Source of the DNA: [Clostridium] aerotolerans DSM 5434
Lineage (GTDB): Bacteria; Bacillota; Clostridia; Lachnospirales; Lachnospiraceae
Reading direction: 5' to 3'
Assembly (NCBI RefSeq): GCF_000687555.1
Contig: NZ_JHWJ01000004.1
Span: 1-64,000, forward strand
Length of the DNA: 64,000 nt
The notes under the pieces are model-generated. The model was not told the DNA's origin and did not search any database. It saw nothing but the letters and a program-made list of their open reading frames with translations. Within the stretch, counting starts at the first letter, position 1; each line of letters begins with the position of its first letter. Positions 60,936 through 64,000 of this stretch are shown one piece after another. The translations under genes and the position numbers were made by a program.

Positions 60936-62573
60936 ATGGAACGATTATATAATAATATAACGCTGCCGGATCTGTGGCCGCCGCATAACCCAGAGGTTAC
61001 ACTGGATAAACCGTTGAAGGTGCCATATCTGGAGGACAAGCCAGAATATATTGATATTTCAGTTGGCAGACAATTATTTGTGGACGATTTTTTGATCAGT
61101 GAAACAGATCTGGTCAGGGAGTTTGGGAAGCCACAGGTAATGGATGAGCCTGTTTTGTGGCCCCAGACCGACATGGAACTCAATGATGGATATTGTACCT
61201 GTGCATGCCCCTTTAATGGTGGAGTGTTTTATGATGCTCCAAGCCGAAAATTTAAAATGTGGTACCATGCGGGCTGGTTCGATGGCAGTGCTTATGCGGA
61301 AAGCGATGATGGAATACATTGGAAACGATTAAGTGAAATTGACCCTTCCAAGGATTCTGACCGGGTTTTGAAACACATTCCAGGGTATTTAAGGGATGGA
61401 GATGCGGTATGGGTTGATGATAATCCTAAAAATCCGGATGAAAAATATAAGATGCTGGTATTTTTCCGGTGCTATCCTGACGATTTTAAATATTATCATT
61501 TAAAGCCGAAGCATGCACACGATGATCCGTCATCGGTTCCGCCGAAGGAAATTACTGTTTTATATAAATCCGCAGATGGAATTAACTGGACAGAAGTGTG
61601 TGAAACGAGCCATTCCGGAGATAATACAACATTTTTCTATAACCCGTTTCGAAATAAATGGGTATACAGCTTAAGGACATTTTCTGAGCTGGACAGCAGA
61701 GTCAGAGTCAGAAGTTATTATGAGACAGATGATTTTTTCAAAGGAAGTCAGTGGTCAAAGGAAGATTTGAGCTTTTGGGCCAGGACCGATATTTACGATA
61801 AGCCAGATAAAGAATTAGGATATTACACTCAGCTTTATAATTTAGACGCAGTTGCTTATGAAAGCGTGATGCTTGGTGTTTATTCCGTATTCATGGGTCC
61901 TCCTAATTTTGTATGCGAAAAGACGGGACTTCCGAAAATCAATGATTTAAAAATCTCTTTCAGCAGAGATGGGTTTCATTTTGACAGACCGACGTATGAG
62001 GATTTCTTAAGTTCCTCGAGGGAGGAAGGAAGCTGGGATTACGGATATCTCCATCCGGCGAATGGTATTTTTACCGTAGTGGGAGATGAGTTATATTTTT
62101 ATTATTCCGCATTTTCAGGAGAATCCCCCAAATTCGGCAGTCATAAATATTCCGGAGGGGCAGTAGGCGTTGCCAAGTTAAGACGGGATGGGTTTGCCGC
62201 AATGAAAGCCTTAGATTCAGAAGGTTCCCTGACAACAGAAGTTTTAAAATATCAGGGAGAGTTTCTGTTTGTAAATGCAGACTGTGCCGGAGGAAGCCTG
62301 GCTGCCGAGATTTTGGATATGGATGGAAATGTAATTCCTGGGTACTCCAAAGAAGAGTGTTGCCTGATGAGGGAAGATGCAACGAAATTCCGCATAAAAT
62401 GGCAAGATAAACAGAGCTTAAAAGACCTCGATCAGGACAAAATAAGAGTGAGATTTATTTTAAATGATGCTTCTATTTTCGCTTTCTGGATAACAGACAG
62501 TGAAGAAGGAAAAAGTCACGGCTATCTTGGGGCAGGATCTCCAGAACTTAAGAATGGAACCAAAGATGACTAA
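60936..62573 (+). CDS. Predicted beta-propeller glycoside hydrolase (GH32/GH43-like)
   Basis: 545 aa without signal peptide, thus cytoplasmic. Opens with the phrase VGRQLFVDDFLI seen in GH32/GH43-like five-bladed propeller proteins. It has three Asp-box-like strands: SDDGIHWKR, SADGINWTE and SRDGFHFDR. Acidic residues suitable for catalysis occur (for example in DDFLIS, LRDGDAVWVDD), but I cannot place the catalytic pair with certainty. The C-terminus (about 420-540) is a beta sandwich. Between an EIIBC gene and a keto-acid reductase gene it probably cleaves the phosphorylated glycoside after uptake. Confidence 0.65.
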   Translation: MERLYNNITLPDLWPPHNPEVTLDKPLKVPYLEDKPEYIDISVGRQLFVDDFLISETDLVREFGKPQVMDEPVLWPQTDMELNDGYCTCACPFNGGVFYDAPSRKFKMWYHAGWFDGSAYAESDDGIHWKRLSEIDPSKDSDRVLKHIPGYLRDGDAVWVDDNPKNPDEKYKMLVFFRCYPDDFKYYHLKPKHAHDDPSSVPPKEITVLYKSADGINWTEVCETSHSGDNTTFFYNPFRNKWVYSLRTFSELDSRVRVRSYYETDDFFKGSQWSKEDLSFWARTDIYDKPDKELGYYTQLYNLDAVAYESVMLGVYSVFMGPPNFVCEKTGLPKINDLKISFSRDGFHFDRPTYEDFLSSSREEGSWDYGYLHPANGIFTVVGDELYFYYSAFSGESPKFGSHKYSGGAVGVAKLRRDGFAAMKALDSEGSLTTEVLKYQGEFLFVNADCAGGSLAAEILDMDGNVIPGYSKEECCLMREDATKFRIKWQDKQSLKDLDQDKIRVRFILNDASIFAFWITDSEEGKSHGYLGAGSPELKNGTKDD

Positions 62574-62621
62574 AACCAGCACATATTACTACGGATTACG
62601 TGCTGACAGGGAGAGTGATAA

Positions 62622-63626
62622 ATGATGAGAGTTCCGTATGATACAATGGTAAATGAATTTAAAAGAGTCCTTGAAAAAAAAGGGTTTCAAAAAGAACGGG
62701 CAGAAGCTGCAGCCGTGATTTTCGCTCAGAACAGCCTTGCAGGTGTTGCTTCTCATGGGTTGAACCGGTTTCCAAGAGTAGTGGAATATTTGGAAAAGGG
62801 TGAGATTGATCCGGATATTACAGCCGAGTGCGAGCTGCAATTAGGAGCACTGGAACGCTGGAATGGCCATAGAGGCTTTGGCCCGCTGAATGCAAAGCTT
62901 GCGATGGACAGAGCCTGTGAATTGGCAAAGCAATATGGAGTTGGTATCGTGGCTCTGGGAAATAACAATCATTGGATGCGTGGGGGAAGCTACGGATTTC
63001 AGGCGGCTGACCAAGGCTGCATCGGAATCTGCTGGTCCAATACATGTGCGAATATGCCGGCATGGGGTGGTATGGATAAGAAGATTGGTAACAATCCAAT
63101 TATTTTCGCGGTCCCAAGAAGCAGTGGAGAGCATGTGGTCATCGACTGTGCTGTGTCCCAGTTTTCCTATGGTAAGCTGGAGGAGTACAGACTAAAGGGA
63201 CAAAATCTTCCTGTACCTGGAGGATATGATACAAAGGGAAATTTAAGCTCGGATCCGGCAGAGATTGAAAAAAGCTGGAGAGTTCTTCCTATGGGATACT
63301 GGAAGGGAAGTGGAATTTCAATTGCCCTTGATTTAATTGGTACCGTTCTAACCAATGGAAATCCGGTGCATATCATAGATACGTTTGGAGATGAAGTTGG
63401 TCTTACACAGGTGATGATAGCAATCGATCCTTCAAAAGCAAACTCTATGGAGCTAACCGATAAAATTGTAGACGATATTATAGCGGATATCAAGTCCTCT
63501 GTACCAGTAGAGGAAAATGGAAAGGTGCTGTATCCCGGAGAGCCGGAAGCCATAGCCATAAAGGAAAATATGGAAAAAGGCATCCCCGTTGCGGAAGAAA
63601 AGTGGAATCAAGTACTTGCCATGTAG
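62622..63626 (+). CDS. 2,3-diketo-L-gulonate reductase-like oxidoreductase (YiaK/DlgD, Ldh_2 family)
   Basis: 334 aa of the malate/L-lactate/ureidoglycolate dehydrogenase family, which has its own NAD fold. Catalytic His in SHGLNRFPR (His46 region), the NNNHWMRGGSYGFQAA block and the MGYWKGSGISIALDL loop closely follow YiaK of E. coli. Expected reaction: NAD(P)H-dependent reduction of a 2-keto or 2,3-diketo sugar acid. In this operon it hints that the imported glycoside contains or yields a keto-sugar acid. Start behind CAGGGAG, ATG 62622 (ATG 62625 possible). Confidence 0.85.
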   Translation: MMRVPYDTMVNEFKRVLEKKGFQKERAEAAAVIFAQNSLAGVASHGLNRFPRVVEYLEKGEIDPDITAECELQLGALERWNGHRGFGPLNAKLAMDRACELAKQYGVGIVALGNNNHWMRGGSYGFQAADQGCIGICWSNTCANMPAWGGMDKKIGNNPIIFAVPRSSGEHVVIDCAVSQFSYGKLEEYRLKGQNLPVPGGYDTKGNLSSDPAEIEKSWRVLPMGYWKGSGISIALDLIGTVLTNGNPVHIIDTFGDEVGLTQVMIAIDPSKANSMELTDKIVDDIIADIKSSVPVEENGKVLYPGEPEAIAIKENMEKGIPVAEEKWNQVLAM

Positions 63627-63654
63627 TAAGGTTTATAAAGATGTAATAAGAGTG

Positions 63655-63698
63655 CCCGGAACAGATCATTTAACGGATATCTGTTTCGGGTATTTTTT
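63655..63698 (+). terminator. Terminator of the PTS operon
   Basis: CCCGGAACAGAT and ATCTGTTTCGGG form a 12-bp stem with one wobble, followed by TATTTTTTT. Confidence 0.88.
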
Positions 63699-63747
63699 TG
63701 CATTTTCCCAAATAGGAAACCTACTTGCTATTATTTATGAACCGCAA

Positions 63748-63776
63748 TTGCACAATTACATCTTATGACGTATAAT
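63748..63776 (+). promoter_or_regulatory. Promoter of the ECF transporter gene
   Basis: TTGCAC (63748-63753), a 17-bp spacer and TATAAT (63771-63776), 26 bases before the ATG. No cobalamin riboswitch is present between promoter and gene. Confidence 0.7.
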
Positions 63777-63801
63777 CAGCCTTGGAAAGGAGGTGAGAAC
63801 G

Positions 63802-64000
63802 ATGGAAACCATTGATCATTATGCGTATGCATCTCGTATGAGAGGTATCAATCCACAATTGAAAGCAGCTGTGGCCATGGGGACTCTTATATTATGCATT
63901 GGGGCGGACCGCTTCTGGGTATCAGTGACGGTACTTCTTACGATGTCTGCAGTTATCTTATGGGGAGGGGGACTTACCTTTTTAAAGTATATAAATCTTC
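63802..64000 (+). CDS. cbiQ: ECF transporter T component, CbiQ-like (partial)
   Basis: ATG 63802 behind AAAGGAGGTGAG; the first 66 codons are in the window and the gene runs off the right edge. It begins METIDHYAYASRMRGINPQLKA, where SRMRGINPQLK is typical of CbiQ/EcfT N-termini, followed by two hydrophobic helices. The protein would be the transmembrane coupling subunit of an energy-coupling-factor importer, in CbiQ's case for cobalt or nickel. Metal specificity cannot be judged from the fragment. Confidence 0.75.
   Translation, partial: METIDHYAYASRMRGINPQLKAAVAMGTLILCIGADRFWVSVTVLLTMSAVILWGGGLTFLKYINL

Noticed and set aside
63700-63801. Cobalamin or NiCo riboswitch before the cbiQ-like gene
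   Set aside because: Only about 25 bases separate the promoter from the start codon, too short for a riboswitch.

Overview
The window looks like chromosomal DNA from a low-GC, flagellated, anaerobic Firmicute. Gene content, very purine-rich Shine-Dalgarno sites, acidic/threonine-rich lipoproteins and the wording of many protein motifs point to the Lachnospiraceae (Lacrimispora / Clostridium saccharolyticum-like). This assignment is inferred from reading, not from a search. Apart from a decayed IS3 element, a nitroreductase gene and a surface-protein gene, essentially everything is read on the + strand.

Region 1 (1-6800) is an amino-acid operon: a methionine-type ABC transporter (metN, metI, metQ) interleaved with an L-2-hydroxyacid dehydrogenase, an FAD-linked hydroxyacid oxidase and a methionine-type aminotransferase. 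A clear promoter precedes a 39-codon ORF with 7 Met and 4 Cys, which is followed by a terminator-like hairpin. This looks like ribosome-mediated attenuation. Region 2 (6820-11000) is a heterodimeric ABC exporter with a MarR regulator and a tandem operator. A stand-alone larE follows. Region 3 (12207-16509) has a 162-bp MITE with 19-bp terminal inverted repeats directly in front of a three-gene LRR / VWA-metallopeptidase-like / MoxR-ATPase cluster, then a DUF378 membrane protein.

Region 4 (16959-42665) is the most unusual part: an AT-rich surface-glycan island. It starts with a TPR glycosyltransferase and a short flagellin gene whose leader carries a near-consensus CsrA hairpin. After a dead IS3 copy come 17 genes: glycosyltransferases (GT2, GT4, GT9), a CDP-alditol phosphotransferase-like enzyme fused to a beta-propeller, an HldE-type heptose kinase/adenylyltransferase, several methyltransferases, a WbsX-like protein, a HAD protein, and a three-gene CDP-alditol precursor module. 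Nine of these proteins carry the same small Rossmann-like domain attached to different enzymes. No flippase, polymerase or lipid-carrier transferase is present. I therefore infer cytoplasmic glycosylation of flagellin (or another protein), with a methylated, possibly heptose- and alditol-phosphate-containing glycan.

Region 5 (42724-52795) holds a zinc-ribbon protein, a nitroreductase (-), a small T/E-rich lipoprotein, an MBL-fold hydrolase, a split ThrE-type exporter with a minisatellite-encoded tail, pyrC, a tail-anchored unknown protein, and a polar amino-acid ABC transporter. Region 6 (53138-58150) contains a secreted FN3/Big2 surface protein (-) behind an attenuator-like hairpin, a lipoprotein and an ABC-F protein with a structured leader. 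Region 7 (58379-64000) is a LacI-controlled PTS / glycoside hydrolase / diketogulonate-reductase-type operon. The window ends inside an ECF transporter T component (cbiQ-like).
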